34,292 nucleotides of DNA. Source: Candidatus Zixiibacteriota bacterium (lineage in GTDB: Bacteria > Zixibacteria > MSB-5A5 > GN15 > FEB-12). A program made the position numbers and the translations under genes. Under the pieces are notes generated by a model. It saw only the letters and a list, made by a program, of their open reading frames with translations. It did no database searches and was not told the DNA's origin. The DNA lies in the NCBI GenBank assembly GCA_019038695.1, contig JAHOYZ010000034.1, positions 1-34,292 of the forward strand, in the 5' to 3' direction. Below, in pieces: positions 15,626-24,852 of this stretch; within the stretch, counting starts at the first letter, position 1; every line of letters begins with the position of its first letter.

Positions 15626-16461
15626 TGATACAGAACATTTGCATTGTGCCTCTAATTCTGGCGTTGCTCTTTGCCGGTGGTTGCGGACCCAAACGGATTA
15701 CCGAGGAAACGACTTCTGGCTGCGTGCCGAATGATGTGCGCGTCGATGTCAATGACGGCACTATGATCGTGTCCTTCAAGGAAGATTGCTCCGCCATGAA
15801 ATCGGGCTACAACATCTATATCAGTGAGCAACCATTGGTCGCCGACTATTCCGGCCCATCCCTGCCAGCTACGGTAAAGCCCCACAATCACCCGGTTTTT
15901 CCGGGTGACACCAATCCTGAGGACGGAATCGAACAATATGAGGCCGAAGGACTTCAGAACGGTGTCGTGTATTATGTCTCGGTCAGGACCGTTCTGGCTG
16001 ATCGTTCACTTTCGAAGCCTTCACTTGAGTTGGTCACAGCCTGTGGTCCACGGGGTGAGATGGAGTTGGCAATCAGATACTCATCAGAGCGCGATGGTTT
16101 TTCGTTTATCCGAAATGAGTTCGTCCGAGCTGATGATTTATCTAATGATCTGTATTTCTATTCCAGGGATGGTCAGGACTACCTGGCTTCACCCTTGCGC
16201 CTCGATGGTTTTCTCCGCGACAACAAGTTGCGCCTGGTACATAATGGAGGTGAACTTGCGGATATCTCCGATTTGATAGCAGAGGGCGTTGTGTCGTCTG
16301 AAAACCGCGTGATGGTCAAGACCGGTGACTGGGTGCGGGTGCAGACTGTCGAAGGCTTCACAGCCCTTGTCAAAGTGTTGGCTGTCGAGGGGGGCGACAG
16401 TGAACGCCGAATAAGACTCTACTATGCTTTCAGTCCCCGTACGGAGAGGCCATTGTTCTGA
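15622..16461 (+). CDS. Lipoprotein with FN3-like domain at the position expected for Pal
   Basis: I start this 279-residue protein at 15622, where ATGATG overlaps the tolB stop; the longer frame from 15589 runs into tolB. The signal peptide ends in lipobox FAGGC. A region of about 110 residues resembles fibronectin type III (VPNDVRVDVNDGTMIVSF, SGYNIYISE, NGVVYYVSVRTV). The remaining C-terminal part (YFYSRDGQDYLASPLRLDG, then a strand-rich tail) is unfamiliar. It has no OmpA-type peptidoglycan-binding motif, so it is not Pal, although in many genomes pal follows tolB. Translational coupling to tolB suggests a partner of TolB or a substitute linker; that is inference. Confidence 0.75.
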   Translation: MMIQNICIVPLILALLFAGGCGPKRITEETTSGCVPNDVRVDVNDGTMIVSFKEDCSAMKSGYNIYISEQPLVADYSGPSLPATVKPHNHPVFPGDTNPEDGIEQYEAEGLQNGVVYYVSVRTVLADRSLSKPSLELVTACGPRGEMELAIRYSSERDGFSFIRNEFVRADDLSNDLYFYSRDGQDYLASPLRLDGFLRDNKLRLVHNGGELADISDLIAEGVVSSENRVMVKTGDWVRVQTVEGFTALVKVLAVEGGDSERRIRLYYAFSPRTERPLF

Positions 16462-16499
16462 TCGCTGGAGACGAGTCTAGAGAAATCCAGAATGAACTA

Positions 16500-18116
16500 T
16501 TATGGCTTGACGATGATCTTCCCGCGTGCGTCGGTACCGGTGAGATACCACAGGTACACTCCAACAGCAACTTGATTACCTGCAGCGTTGTTGAGATTCC
16601 ATTCCCACTCGATGGAGACACCCTCCTTGATGATTACTGTTTCACCCGAAACGGTCTGAATCATCAAATCGTACGGTTCGTCCGGAAGATGAAATGTGAC
16701 CTGATTACTAAGGTGCACGGGGTTGGGTGCGGCAAAGACATCAACAGCTACATGGAATTTGGCCACAGGTGAATAGGCATAGTCATTGACCCTAACGCGC
16801 CAATAATGATCCTGATTTGATTCGAGTTCCTCATCAACCTGCCAACTGGTGGATCCGTCAGTTTCTTCTGGAATCCCTGGTGATGCGATTACCCGTCCCA
16901 CGAAATCGGAGTCAGTAGCTACTTCGAAATAATAGTATTTCTGCTCATCCACAGTCGCATTGGCCGCCGTCAGGACAGGGCGGCTGGTCAATATCACTTG
17001 ATCACCGGTAGGGCCACTGGCCCCGGCCTCTGTTTCCTCACCGCCGGTGGCCAGGTCATTATAATCAAATCGAGTAGCCGTAGTGTAGGCGGTGACATTC
17101 TCTCCGTCATTGGCACGGACCTGCCACCAGTAGGTGCGACCTTTGACGGGCGTGAAATCAAGTGTAACCGAAGTTTGAGATTGAGCCTCGGGTACATCAA
17201 TCTGTGCCTCGACGAGTTGTGTCAGTTGAGCATCACTGTAGATACGAAAATCGTACGACAGGACGTCACCTTCCGGATCGATCGCATTCTCGATGACGAG
17301 CACTATCTGGGTCGTGGAAGTACTTATCATACTGTTGTTGGCTGGTGATAGGTGGGTCGGCATTGTGGGCGGCAAATTGACGTCGGCGTTAAGGTCGACT
17401 GCAAATCGAACAGTATCCGTCCACTCGGAATAGAGTTCGCCATCGTAACAACGGACGCGCCAACTGTACGATGTGCTGTCAGCCAGCAAGTCACCAGGAA
17501 CACGCCATTGAGTATAATCAATACCCTCGGCGATCTCTGTTGAATCTGCCAGAAGGACATCAGCGGCCTCATTATACAACTCGAAGTCGTAGGTCAAAGT
17601 GTCTCCATCAGCGTCCGTGCCGTTGCCAACGATAAGTAGTGGTGCCAGGCTACTAATGATAGAATCATTCGGTGGACTCTGAGGGATAGGGGGAGAGGGC
17701 GCAGTGTTAAATCTGAAGGATACTACATTGGACAGGGTGGACCAATTGGGGACCTCGTCGGCGGTCTTTATGGCAAAGTAGTACGTGGTGCCGGGGTCGA
17801 GCTCAGTGACCTCAAACGTCTCTATTCCGCCAGCTATCTGTGGACTCGGTTCGTCGGTTGCCTGCGTGGCGTTGTTCCAGCTGGCGTCGTCGATCAACGA
17901 CGTGGAGTACCGAATATCATATTGTGATGCAGTCCCTTCAGTTCCGTCGTCACCGGGAGCAGTCCACGAGAGAATTACAGAGTTATTGGAGGTAGAGGCA
18001 AGGCGCAACTGTGCCTGAACATCGGAGATCGGCAGCAATATCAGGACTGAAACAATGATTGATAGGACTACGAATCGAAAAGTGTCTGATAACTGATGTG
18101 GGGACATCTCTCGCAT
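16500..18116 (-). CDS. Secreted FN3/Ig-like protein with C-terminal sorting domain
   Basis: The 538-residue protein has a signal peptide (cleavage likely after VQA35) and a fibronectin III domain (about 38-138, LSWTAPGDDG...TYYFAIKTADEVPNWS). Three further Ig/FN3-like modules follow (TYDFELYNEAADV, SYDFRIYSDAQLTQ, YYYFEVATDSDF), each with a W-R-V-R strand. The last about 80 residues (AAPNPVHLSNQVTFHLPDEP...GVYLWYLTGTDARGKIIVKP) look like a type-9 secretion (Por-type) C-terminal sorting domain. The protein is probably displayed on or released from the surface and binds something through its modules. It is a paralogue of the gene upstream (18342-19493). The ATG at 18116 has GGAGAGA about 5 nt upstream. 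Confidence 0.8.
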   Translation of the reverse strand: MREMSPHQLSDTFRFVVLSIIVSVLILLPISDVQAQLRLASTSNNSVILSWTAPGDDGTEGTASQYDIRYSTSLIDDASWNNATQATDEPSPQIAGGIETFEVTELDPGTTYYFAIKTADEVPNWSTLSNVVSFRFNTAPSPPIPQSPPNDSIISSLAPLLIVGNGTDADGDTLTYDFELYNEAADVLLADSTEIAEGIDYTQWRVPGDLLADSTSYSWRVRCYDGELYSEWTDTVRFAVDLNADVNLPPTMPTHLSPANNSMISTSTTQIVLVIENAIDPEGDVLSYDFRIYSDAQLTQLVEAQIDVPEAQSQTSVTLDFTPVKGRTYWWQVRANDGENVTAYTTATRFDYNDLATGGEETEAGASGPTGDQVILTSRPVLTAANATVDEQKYYYFEVATDSDFVGRVIASPGIPEETDGSTSWQVDEELESNQDHYWRVRVNDYAYSPVAKFHVAVDVFAAPNPVHLSNQVTFHLPDEPYDLMIQTVSGETVIIKEGVSIEWEWNLNNAAGNQVAVGVYLWYLTGTDARGKIIVKP

Positions 18117-18341
18117 TTGTTCTCTCCGTAACCAGCTTTACCTAACTTGTCGGATCATACCCGTAAACCCCTTAATCACGAACCTTACGAGAAAACGGGC
18201 ATACTGTAGAACCGTGGGTACTGACCTTTAGACTACCGCTTTTTTTGATACTTTGTCAATGGTTTCTCACGGTATTCCTTCCCTGGTCGGCTCACCCGAT
18301 CTTTCGGGCTTGTCGGGGCAGAAGGCATTGGTCAGTCCTTC
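18117..18341. other. Gap between tandem FN3 paralogues
   Basis: No gene is supported. A small hairpin, CCCGA-TCTT-TCGGG, lies at about 18286-18300 in a GC-rich patch just beyond the stop at 18342 and could be a weak terminator or another short repeat element. The rest shows nothing I recognise. Confidence 0.3.
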
Positions 18342-19493
18342 TTATCCTCCGCTTGGTCCCAGATCGGTGATAGCGGTTGGTGGACTGATATCACCGGTGG
18401 TTGCGGCGCTGAGAACGTTTGAGATTCCAGACCAGTTGGGGACTTCGTCACCTGTTTTGATGGCGAAGTAGTATGTGGTTGACTCGGTTAATCCCTCCAC
18501 AGTGAATGTCTCGCTACCGCCTGCTTCCTCAGGGTCCGGAACGCCGGAAACGAGTGTTGCTGTTCCCCAGTTAAGTGAGGAGATAGGGAAGGTGGCATAG
18601 CGCAACTCATATTCGGTAGCGGTACCACTGGTTCCGTCGTCGCCCGGGGCGGTCCAGCTTAGAGCTATTGTAGTCGTGGTCGAAACCAGGGCGATCAGAT
18701 CATCAATGTCCGCCGGAGGAACCTCCTCCTGGCCGGTAGTACCGGATGCTACATTCGAAATCTCAGACCAGTTGGGGACTTCGTCCGCTGTCTTGAGAGC
18801 GAAGTAGTAGGTCGTGCTCGGGTTAAGATCGGTGACCGTATACGTCTCGGCGCTACCAGCTACTTGTGGAGCCGGAAGATCGGCGACAAGCGTAGCCGAG
18901 GCAAAGTTGACTGCTGTTATTGTGAAAGTGGCATAACGCAATTCATATTGGCTGGCAGTGCCATTGGTACCGTCATCACCCGGTGCGGTCCAGCTCAGGG
19001 TGGCGGCTGTGCTGGTGTAGTCGCTGATATTGAGATCAGCCACGGCGGATGGTGTTTCCGTCTCTGCTTCGGTATTGATGATGGCAATATTGGATAGGGC
19101 GGACCAATTGGGAATTTCATCGGCTGCCTTTATACCGAAGTAGTATGTAGTGCTTGGCTCGAGGCCGGTGACTTCAAATATCTCTGTAGTGCCGACTATC
19201 TGGGGTGACGGTTCTTCGGTTGCCTGAGTGGCGTTGTTCCAGTTGTCGTCGCCGATCAACGAAGTGGAGTAACGGATGTCATATTGAGCGGCGGTGCCGG
19301 TAGTGCTGTCGTCGCCAGGAGCGGTCCAGGTCAAGGTAACCGAGCTTGAGGTGGCGCCGGGCGCTCTTAGTTGGGCTTCAACAGGGGACGAAACCACGAA
19401 AACGATTGAGAGTGTAACGAGAAGTATGATGACCACCGACTGTAGCTGGTGTAGTTGATAAATTGACCGGAATATCCCAGATCGGTACGTCAT
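18342..19493 (-). CDS. Secreted protein of three FN3 domains, without sorting domain
   Basis: The start is placed at 19493, where GGAGG stands 8 nt upstream; the frame could extend to 19526. The 383-residue product has a signal peptide (cleavage likely after VEA40) and three fibronectin III domains (about 42-145, 150-250, 255-365), each carrying WTAPGDD, Y-(D/E)-(I/L)-RY and TTYYF-x-(I/L)-K-x-(A/G)-DE-(V/I)-PNWS. It stops abruptly in what reads as the opening of a fourth domain (PPTAITDLGPSGG), with no C-terminal sorting domain. The first domain is very close to that of the neighbouring protein, showing recent tandem duplication. The short end suggests truncation or a different fate for the product. 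Confidence 0.75.
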   Translation of the reverse strand: MTYRSGIFRSIYQLHQLQSVVIILLVTLSIVFVVSSPVEAQLRAPGATSSSVTLTWTAPGDDSTTGTAAQYDIRYSTSLIGDDNWNNATQATEEPSPQIVGTTEIFEVTGLEPSTTYYFGIKAADEIPNWSALSNIAIINTEAETETPSAVADLNISDYTSTAATLSWTAPGDDGTNGTASQYELRYATFTITAVNFASATLVADLPAPQVAGSAETYTVTDLNPSTTYYFALKTADEVPNWSEISNVASGTTGQEEVPPADIDDLIALVSTTTTIALSWTAPGDDGTSGTATEYELRYATFPISSLNWGTATLVSGVPDPEEAGGSETFTVEGLTESTTYYFAIKTGDEVPNWSGISNVLSAATTGDISPPTAITDLGPSGG

Positions 19494-19831
19494 ATTGCAG
19501 GCCTCCGTATTCGTTTTGAAACACATAGATGATCAGTCTGCAATTTCCGAGCCAATCCCGACATGATCGCTTAATGCCTTGTCTGACAACGCGATAACTG
19601 GGTGGAGAAGGTACTCTAATATAACTCGTTGGGCCGATTCTGTTCTAAGTCTGAGTTACCTGAGCAGGATGTGGACAGGAGAGAAATGCGATCATTTGGT
19701 CTCTGTCTAATTTGGGGGGTGGCAGACGCCCCCGTGTCCCACTCTTCGCGGTACCCTACAGCTTGCTGTGATATCCCGTTATCGATAGACACAACGCCAA
19801 TACTGCCCTATATTCCCACAACGAGTAGATA
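19494..19831. other. Divergent gap before the STAND gene, with hairpin element copy B
   Basis: The gap holds the second hairpin element: GGCAGACGCCCCCGTGTCCC at 19721-19740 and the palindrome ACAGC-TT-GCTGT at 19758-19769, matching the parts seen at 5739-5827. A 48-codon frame, 19686-19832, begins after a good AGGAGAG site and ends in TAATG overlapping the STAND start, but it runs through the repeat and is probably not a real protein. No convincing promoter is seen. Confidence 0.45.
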
Positions 19832-22276
19832 ATGTACCGTACAAGGGGTAGAGTATTGTTTACTGTCAATCTGCTTGCCGTAGGAGGACCAAACTACGGA
19901 CCCCAAGTAACCGCTTTCGGTTATATTGGTGGCGGTGAGGCGTCTCCTGAGGCTGCCTCCGATCTGAAAGTCCCGTGGCATGATGCTGTGGAGGGTCAGT
20001 CTGAGCTCTCCTTGCTTAGTTGGCACACGCGTCTATCCGACTTCACCGGTCGGGACAAGCAGATGAAAGAACTGGATGATTGGGCCGCAAGCGATCCGGC
20101 GGTTCGTATGAAATTTGTAACCGGTCGTCAGCAGGACGAAGGCGGCGTGGGCAAGAGCCGATTGGCGGCCGAGTTTGCGGAATCGCTAAAAGGGAAGGGG
20201 TGGGCAGCCGGCTTTGTTGACCTTCGCAAGTCACAGACCTTCCCCATGAACAAAGCGGGCACTCTCTTGATTGTGGACTATCCCGAAGAGAACCGAAACG
20301 CCGTCAGAGAGCTATTCTGTGATCTGGCCGGGATGGACAAGAGCCAACGCGTACGTGTACTTTTCCTCTCCCGCCAGCCGTTGGAGAGCTGGCTGCCAAT
20401 CATAGAGGATAGCGGAGCGGATGACATACACGATCCAATTCCGACGATTGTGGAACGAATGTCCCCCGCCGACGCCCACAAGCTGTTTCTTAGTGCGCAG
20501 GAAAAAGCCGCTGAGTTGCGCGGTAGCAATCCGCCACCGTTGTCCGAGGAGATTCTGGCCGAATGGCTGAGACATCAGAAAGAGAATGATCGCGCCCTGT
20601 TTGTTCTGGCTGCTGCGGTCTACACTGCTATCTATCCCGACGACCACGTGGTGCAGTATTCCGGTCCAATCGTTGTCGATGCGCTGGTCAAACGTGAGCT
20701 TAAGCGTCTGCGCAATATAGCCAGGGGCGCTGGGTTGGAAGATGAACTTGGTTTTGCGCGGTTGCTTGCTATGGCGACTCTTGCTGATGAATTGCCTTTG
20801 AAACAGATCAAGGAGTTGGTAAAGAATCCCGACCTGCAGCTCGGCTTTGCTGAAGATACGAATGTCAAGCTTACGCTAAAATATACCGGAGTGCTCAGTG
20901 ATGATATTGCTTTGGCACTTCAACCGGACATCGTCGCGGCGGCGTTTGTGGTCAAGGTTCTTGCCGAGGATCAAGAGATCGCTCCGGAACTCATCTGGGC
21001 GGCATTAGAGAATGACCTTGAGGGTGGTTTGGATCGTTTTGCTCGGCTGAGCTATGATGCCGAAATCGCCCTTGGCATTCTCGACGATCGTCTGAGCAAA
21101 TGGCTACCTGATGCAGTCGCCGGGAATCCCGATCGATGCGAGTTGATTCAGCCGTTTGTGAATAGGGAGTTTCTTCACATTGGTCTTATCGACACAGCTA
21201 TCGCAGTATGGAAGACGCTTCTGGAGAACGCAGACGATGATCGCGGACGAGCAGGCCTACTCGTCAATCTCTCGGTGTTTCAGTCACGGGCTGGCGACAA
21301 TCAGAGTGCGCTGGCAACGATAAGGGAGGGAGTAGAGGTCTGGCGTCGCTTGGTAGCAAGGAGCCGAAGTGAGTTCGAAGACGGCTTGGCGACAGCATTG
21401 AATAGCCTCTCTAATTCCTTGAGTGACGATGGTGTTCACGAGGAAGCTATGGCGGTGATAAGGGAGGCAATTGCAATCTGTCGTCGTCTTGCCAAATCGG
21501 ACCCTGAGCGCCACGGACCGCACTTGGCACTAGTCCTAGCCAACCTGTCTGCCCTCCAAAGCAGGCAAGGGTTTAGTACTAAGGCACTGAGTACAGGTAG
21601 AGACGCTCTGAAGATATATCGTCTTCTTTCCAAGAATGATGCGGTCTCGTATGAACGATACTTGGCCGGATGTCTTGTCAATATCTCAATTTACCTTCGC
21701 GCAGACAACAAGTGGGCCGAAGCGTTGCGAACGGTAGAGGAGGCAGTGGATATCTTGCGTCGCCTGGCTGTAGCAAGTCCGGCACGCTACGAATCCAGCA
21801 TGCCCGCGGGACTCTACGCCTTCGCGGATTGCCTCACACACTTTGGCCGCAACGAAGAGGTACGGCTAGTGATTGAGGAGATTCTTGATGTGCAGCGTCG
21901 GCTTGCCAATTCAAACCCGGCGCGCTATGAACCGGACTTGGCGAGCAGCCTAAGCAACCTCTCGAAGCATCTGTGTGCACTCAATGAATGGACTCAGGCA
22001 CTGGGTGCGAGCAGGGAGGGCACGAAGATCTATCGTCGTCTCGCTGAGGCAGACTCGGAGTGCTATGAGCCACGCGTGGCCTGGAGTCTTGGTATGGAAG
22101 GAAACGTACTTGACTCAATGGGGCGTCCGTTAGAAGCGGCAGAAGCATACCGAGAGGGGCTTGATCTAGTAAGGCCTCATGCGAATAATGCTCCCAACGG
22201 TTTCCCTGCAAAGTGCTTGAAGGAACTCCTGTCAGACTTGCGGCGTGTCGAAGGAAGGCTGAGCGAGAGCAAGTAG
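19832..22276 (+). CDS. STAND-type P-loop ATPase with C-terminal tetratricopeptide repeats
   Basis: The 814-residue cytosolic protein has an N-terminal region of about 70 residues of unknown type, then FTGRDKQM, the usual lead-in to an NTPase module. A P-loop follows, GGVGKS (104-109), and a Walker B LLIVDYPEE with Asp149, as in signal-transduction ATPases with numerous domains. Residues about 160-440 form the helical/winged part, and about 450-814 hold roughly seven TPR units of 47 residues (pattern A-x-x-x-x-x-EAV-x-I-x-RRLA-x-x-x-P-x-x-Y). STAND proteins sense a ligand through their repeats and oligomerise; many bacterial ones act in anti-phage defence or regulation. No effector domain is visible at the N-terminus and the start lacks a ribosome binding site, so the 5' end may be misplaced or truncated. 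It stands alone among housekeeping and envelope genes. Confidence 0.8.
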   Translation: MYRTRGRVLFTVNLLAVGGPNYGPQVTAFGYIGGGEASPEAASDLKVPWHDAVEGQSELSLLSWHTRLSDFTGRDKQMKELDDWAASDPAVRMKFVTGRQQDEGGVGKSRLAAEFAESLKGKGWAAGFVDLRKSQTFPMNKAGTLLIVDYPEENRNAVRELFCDLAGMDKSQRVRVLFLSRQPLESWLPIIEDSGADDIHDPIPTIVERMSPADAHKLFLSAQEKAAELRGSNPPPLSEEILAEWLRHQKENDRALFVLAAAVYTAIYPDDHVVQYSGPIVVDALVKRELKRLRNIARGAGLEDELGFARLLAMATLADELPLKQIKELVKNPDLQLGFAEDTNVKLTLKYTGVLSDDIALALQPDIVAAAFVVKVLAEDQEIAPELIWAALENDLEGGLDRFARLSYDAEIALGILDDRLSKWLPDAVAGNPDRCELIQPFVNREFLHIGLIDTAIAVWKTLLENADDDRGRAGLLVNLSVFQSRAGDNQSALATIREGVEVWRRLVARSRSEFEDGLATALNSLSNSLSDDGVHEEAMAVIREAIAICRRLAKSDPERHGPHLALVLANLSALQSRQGFSTKALSTGRDALKIYRLLSKNDAVSYERYLAGCLVNISIYLRADNKWAEALRTVEEAVDILRRLAVASPARYESSMPAGLYAFADCLTHFGRNEEVRLVIEEILDVQRRLANSNPARYEPDLASSLSNLSKHLCALNEWTQALGASREGTKIYRRLAEADSECYEPRVAWSLGMEGNVLDSMGRPLEAAEAYREGLDLVRPHANNAPNGFPAKCLKELLSDLRRVEGRLSESK

Positions 22277-22639
22277 GATCGCATTAGGCTTCGACTCCGA
22301 TCAGGGTGACATATGACAAAAAACAGGCGATGCCTGCCTCACTTTCCACACAACCTCACCCCAGTTTCTTTTCTCCGGCCCTTGTGTATGAGACATATAC
22401 AAAACGAACGAACCCCAACTCGTATCCAAAAGGAATACGAAAAGTGCTCCAATTATACTACAATTTCACCGTTTGAAACTATAAGAGAATTCGCATTACG
22501 CAACTAATGACAAGGAGTTACGCCAAAACGCCAAAACGCGTATTACCAAACAAAGCCATTTTGAGAATACAGAACTGGGTCCCTGTTTTCACAGGGGTGA
22601 CAAATCGTGGAAGGGTGACAGAAACGTAGGATTGGGTTC
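22277..22639. other. Intergenic region between convergent genes
   Basis: No gene is convincing. A 64-codon frame at 22313-22507 has no ribosome binding site and no protein-like pattern. CCAAAACG occurs twice in tandem at about 22524-22540, and a GGGTGACA phrase is repeated near 22594-22621. No clear terminator is seen for either the STAND or the YgiQ-type gene. Confidence 0.4.
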
Positions 22640-24334
22640 CTACCGCCGTTTTGTATCAACAATAATCCGTTTCTGGCGTTGTTTGCCGGCCAGCCCTTTC
22701 TCTACAAATACGCGCTTGCCGGTAAACGGATTTGTCTCCGTATGATACATCAGGGCCGAATAGGTCGAAGGTAACGGTGTGAAAACCTGAACCTGTCGCG
22801 GGTTGATCTTGAGTTTCTGGCTGGTGAATTTCTTGAGCTTTTGCATCTGCTCCTCGGTGCACCCCGGATGCGCAGCGATAATGTAGTAAGTGAGAAACTG
22901 CTTCTTGTTGGCCTGTTTGGTAGAGCGGAAGAACGCCTCACGAAAATCAAGCAGATCCTTCCGTCCTGGTTTGCCCATCATCTCTAAAACAGCTTCTTCG
23001 GAATGTTCCGGAGCTAATTTCAACTGCCCTGACACATGGTGCCGCACCAGTTGGTCGAGATAAGCCGGACCGTGTTTCTTGTCCGCCAGAACCATGTCAT
23101 GTCTCAAACCAGAAGCGACAAACACCCGTTTGATGCCGGGAATCTTTCGTATCTTTTTCAGTAGCGCCGTCTGTCGCGAATGATCGGGCCGAAGAGTCCG
23201 GCACACTTTAGGGAATACGCACCGCTTGTCGTTACAATTCCCCTTGGTCTCTTTTCGCGGACACTCGAAACCGTACATGTTGGCCGTAGGACCACCGACA
23301 TCAAGGATGTTCCCTTTGAACTCAGGATGACGAGTCAGTAGTCGAGCCTCGTTCAGAATGGATTCCTCGCTCCGCCAGCGGACAGTCCGTCCCTGGTGAA
23401 TCCCGATCGCGCAGAAATTACATTCACCATAACAGCCGCGATGGGTGTTGATAGCAAACCTGATCGTCTCCAGCGCCTTGACTTTACCGTCAGGACGATG
23501 GATCGGATGAAGGTCGCGCTCGAAATCCAGCCCGTAGACGTGATCCAATTCCTGTTCATTCAGGTACGACCCCGGCGGATTCTGAATAAGATAGCGTGTA
23601 TCCTGCTGTTGACATAACCCCCTGGCTGTCACCGGATCATTGTTGCGGTAAAAAGTGTGAAACATCTCTGTGATCACCTGGTTGTCACGGGCTGTTTCTT
23701 CGTGCGATGGAAGCACGACATAGTCCGGTACTGGCGCGGACGCAATACGACATAACCCGGGAATGCCGGATACGTCGGAATTGTCCCGTAGGCTGGTTGC
23801 CAGTTCGACGATACTGCGCTCAGCCATCCCGTATAGCAGGTAATCCGCTTTGGCGTCAAAAAGGATGGAACGACGGACACGATCTGACCAGTAATCGTAA
23901 TGCGAGACACGACGAAGGCTGGCTTCGATCCCGCCGAGGACAATCGGGGGACTGTTCTTAAAGTGACGCCGGATCAGGTTGCTGTAAACGATAGCCGCCC
24001 GATCGGGACGATGAATGTTCTGCCCACCGGCGGTGAAATCGTCGGTCCGTCTTTTTTTCTTCAACGCTGTATAATTGGCTACCATCGAATCGATACAACC
24101 ACCGCTCACTCCCCAGAAAAGACGCGGCTTGCCAAGACGAGTGATGTCGCGATCCGTACTGATGTTGGGCTGGCCGATAACACCCACTTTGAAACCGGCG
24201 TCGAGGAGCACTTTCCCGATTACCGCTATGCCCACATACGGACTGTCAATATAACTGTCGCCAGTCACCAGGATTATGTCGAGTTGTTTCCAGTCGAGCC
24301 GGCGTAGTTCAGCAGATGTTGAGGGTAGAAACAT
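22640..24334 (-). CDS. YgiQ-family radical SAM protein
   Basis: The 564-residue protein matches the YgiQ (UPF0313) family. The N-terminus (FLPSTSAELRRLDW, then DIILVTGDSYIDSP and a cobalamin-binding-like Rossmann region) is typical. The radical SAM cluster motif is CYGECNFC (Cys301, Cys305, Cys308), followed by the family phrase DVGGPTANMYGFEC, and PLPSTYSALMYHT closes the conserved part. It should bind a 4Fe-4S cluster and SAM; the reaction is unknown for the family. It is somewhat shorter than E. coli YgiQ (about 740), lacking much of the variable C-terminal tail. The gene lies 68 nt downstream of the GNAT gene and may be the last of the operon. The ATG at 24334 has no clear ribosome binding site. 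Confidence 0.9.
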   Translation of the reverse strand: MFLPSTSAELRRLDWKQLDIILVTGDSYIDSPYVGIAVIGKVLLDAGFKVGVIGQPNISTDRDITRLGKPRLFWGVSGGCIDSMVANYTALKKKRRTDDFTAGGQNIHRPDRAAIVYSNLIRRHFKNSPPIVLGGIEASLRRVSHYDYWSDRVRRSILFDAKADYLLYGMAERSIVELATSLRDNSDVSGIPGLCRIASAPVPDYVVLPSHEETARDNQVITEMFHTFYRNNDPVTARGLCQQQDTRYLIQNPPGSYLNEQELDHVYGLDFERDLHPIHRPDGKVKALETIRFAINTHRGCYGECNFCAIGIHQGRTVRWRSEESILNEARLLTRHPEFKGNILDVGGPTANMYGFECPRKETKGNCNDKRCVFPKVCRTLRPDHSRQTALLKKIRKIPGIKRVFVASGLRHDMVLADKKHGPAYLDQLVRHHVSGQLKLAPEHSEEAVLEMMGKPGRKDLLDFREAFFRSTKQANKKQFLTYYIIAAHPGCTEEQMQKLKKFTSQKLKINPRQVQVFTPLPSTYSALMYHTETNPFTGKRVFVEKGLAGKQRQKRIIVDTKRR

Positions 24335-24402
24335 GACGCATGATGCTCGCTTGAGTCACCAGTGTCAAGTGTTGACGGGTTGAAGGTTAGTGACGTTCGA
24401 GA

Positions 24403-24852
24403 TTATCTGTCCGTTTTCCCAGTCAGGAGCTTCCCCATGCTCACCCGTTCCTCGACGTGGTAGCCAAGTCGGTGATAGAACGCTACTACCTCGCTGTTGG
24501 ATGCCAGGACCTGAAGGTTGAGTTTCGGGCATCCGATACAAGCCAACTCACTCTCGACACGGGTCATCAGCATCGCCCCAATCCCCCTGCGACGACACTC
24601 GGGATCGACCGCAACCGAATATACCCATCCTCGATGGCCGTCGTATCCGGCCAAGGCCGTCCCCACTAAGCGTTCCTCAATGGTTGCTACAAAGAACAGC
24701 TCTCGCTGTATTTCCTGCTTACGAGCAATTGCTGTTTGTGGGTCGTTGTGAGGAGCCGGGTCGGGGAATGCCACATTCCACAGCGCGACTACAGCCTCCT
24801 CATCAGACAACTCATACGGCCGTACCGCCAGAGCGGAGATATTGGTATTCAC
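24403..24852 (-). CDS. GNAT-family acetyltransferase, YpeA-like
   Basis: The 149-residue protein has the GNAT acetyl-CoA-binding motif A (VYSVAVDPECRRRGIGAMLM, with R-R-x-G-I-G), then LQVLASNSEVVAFYHRLGY, the motif B region of the YpeA/RimI-like group. It should transfer an acetyl group from acetyl-CoA to an unknown amine, possibly a protein or small molecule. The start codon is GTG in a GTGA overlap with the stop of the SnoaL-like gene, so the two are translationally coupled. Confidence 0.88.
   Translation of the reverse strand: MNTNISALAVRPYELSDEEAVVALWNVAFPDPAPHNDPQTAIARKQEIQRELFFVATIEERLVGTALAGYDGHRGWVYSVAVDPECRRRGIGAMLMTRVESELACIGCPKLNLQVLASNSEVVAFYHRLGYHVEERVSMGKLLTGKTDR

Noticed and set aside
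19686-19832. 48-codon frame with a good ribosome binding site upstream of the STAND gene
   Set aside because: It reads through a hairpin repeat element and gives no protein-like sequence; kept only as a finding about the STAND start.
22313-22507. 64-codon plus-strand frame after the STAND gene
   Set aside because: No ribosome binding site, no recognisable pattern, and base composition like the surrounding non-coding DNA.
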